This document shows, in pieces, positions 6,268-6,582 of a stretch of 6,582 nucleotides of DNA. Origin of the DNA: UBA1140 sp964409295 (GTDB taxonomy: Bacteria; Campylobacterota; Campylobacteria; Campylobacterales; Sulfurovaceae). The translations under genes were made by a program, and so were the position numbers. Every line of letters begins with the position of its first letter. Position 1 is the first letter of the stretch. The stretch is taken from the NCBI GenBank assembly GCA_964409295.1, contig CAYPCV010000129.1, positions 1 to 6,582 on the forward strand, read 5' to 3'. The notes under the pieces were generated by a model. That model saw only the letters and a list, made by a program, of their open reading frames with translations. It did not search any database and was not told the origin of the DNA.

Positions 6268-6582
6268 TAGAACTTAAACATGTAAGTAAATTTTTTAAAA
6301 CAAAAGAAGGAAGAAAATATATTTTAAAAAATGTTACGATTACATTACCTTCTCATAAAAATATTGGTATTCTAGGTAGGAATGGTACAGGAAAGTCTAC
6401 AATTATGCGTATGCTTGGACAGATAGAATTTCCTAATAGTGGTTCAATAAAATCAGAAAAAAGTTTTTCTTGGCCATTAGGTTTAAGTGGAGGGTTTGTT
6501 GGAAATATGAGTGGAAAAGCAAATGTTAAGTTTGTCTGTCGACTCTATGGTAAATCAAATAAAGAGATTCAAAAGATAGTAG
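6264..6582 (+). CDS. kpsT: Capsule polysaccharide ABC transporter, ATP-binding protein KpsT (3'-truncated by window edge)
   Basis: KpsT is the cytoplasmic ATPase that drives the KpsM permease. The ATG overlaps the kpsM stop (ATGA). The frame is open to the end of the window and gives 106 complete codons of an expected 220 or so. It begins MIELKHVSKFF, has the Walker A motif GRNGTGKST at 38-46, and SWPLGLSGGFVG at 69-80 followed by NVKFVCRLYG at 87-96, the conserved stretch after Walker A in KpsT/BexA/CtrD proteins. The ABC signature, Walker B and switch His lie beyond the window, so whether the gene is whole cannot be judged. The SWPLG and CRLYG blocks mark it as a capsule exporter and not a general ABC-2 ATPase. 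Confidence 0.95.
   Translation, partial: MIELKHVSKFFKTKEGRKYILKNVTITLPSHKNIGILGRNGTGKSTIMRMLGQIEFPNSGSIKSEKSFSWPLGLSGGFVGNMSGKANVKFVCRLYGKSNKEIQKIV

Overview
The window is an AT-rich, tightly packed stretch of surface-polysaccharide genes, all on the + strand. It carries, in order, the 3' part of a membrane-anchored nucleotide-sugar 4,6-dehydratase (PglF/WbpM/CapD family), the D-arabinose-5-phosphate isomerase kpsF/kdsD, a UDP-glucose 6-dehydrogenase gene (ugd) broken by one in-frame stop, galE, an rlpA-like gene, and the capsule ABC exporter pair kpsM and kpsT. kpsT runs off the right edge. The low GC, the extended -10 promoter TGTTATAAT without a -35 box, and the mix of PglF-like and KpsM/KpsT proteins suggest a Campylobacterota (epsilonproteobacterial) genome. 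That assignment is an inference and no genus can be named.

Region by region: bases 1-2403 hold the dehydratase and kpsF, 3 bases apart and probably co-transcribed. Bases 2404-2454 hold a good extended -10 promoter. Bases 2455-5412 hold ugd, galE and rlpA, with an 8-base gap and then an 11-base overlap. Bases 5413-5487 hold a probable second promoter. Bases 5488-6582 hold kpsM and kpsT, joined by an ATGA stop/start overlap. No gap between genes exceeds 75 bases. I see no RNA genes, insertion sequences, CRISPR arrays or attachment sites.

The genes make sense together as part of a group 2-type (ABC-transporter-dependent) capsule locus. KpsF makes the precursor of Kdo, which in group 2 capsules forms the linker between polymer and lipid anchor. 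The dehydratase, Ugd and GalE make activated sugars (a 4-keto-6-deoxy-HexNAc intermediate, UDP-GlcA, and UDP-Gal and possibly UDP-GalNAc). KpsM and KpsT export the lipid-linked polymer across the inner membrane. The RlpA-like protein is a cell-wall protein and is the odd member.

The main anomaly is in ugd. A TAA at 3208-3210 replaces the codon just before the catalytic cysteine, while the rest of the reading frame is intact to the normal C-terminus. This looks like a very recent loss of function or a base-calling error. I found no convincing wholly new system here; the rest is a recognisable capsule locus.
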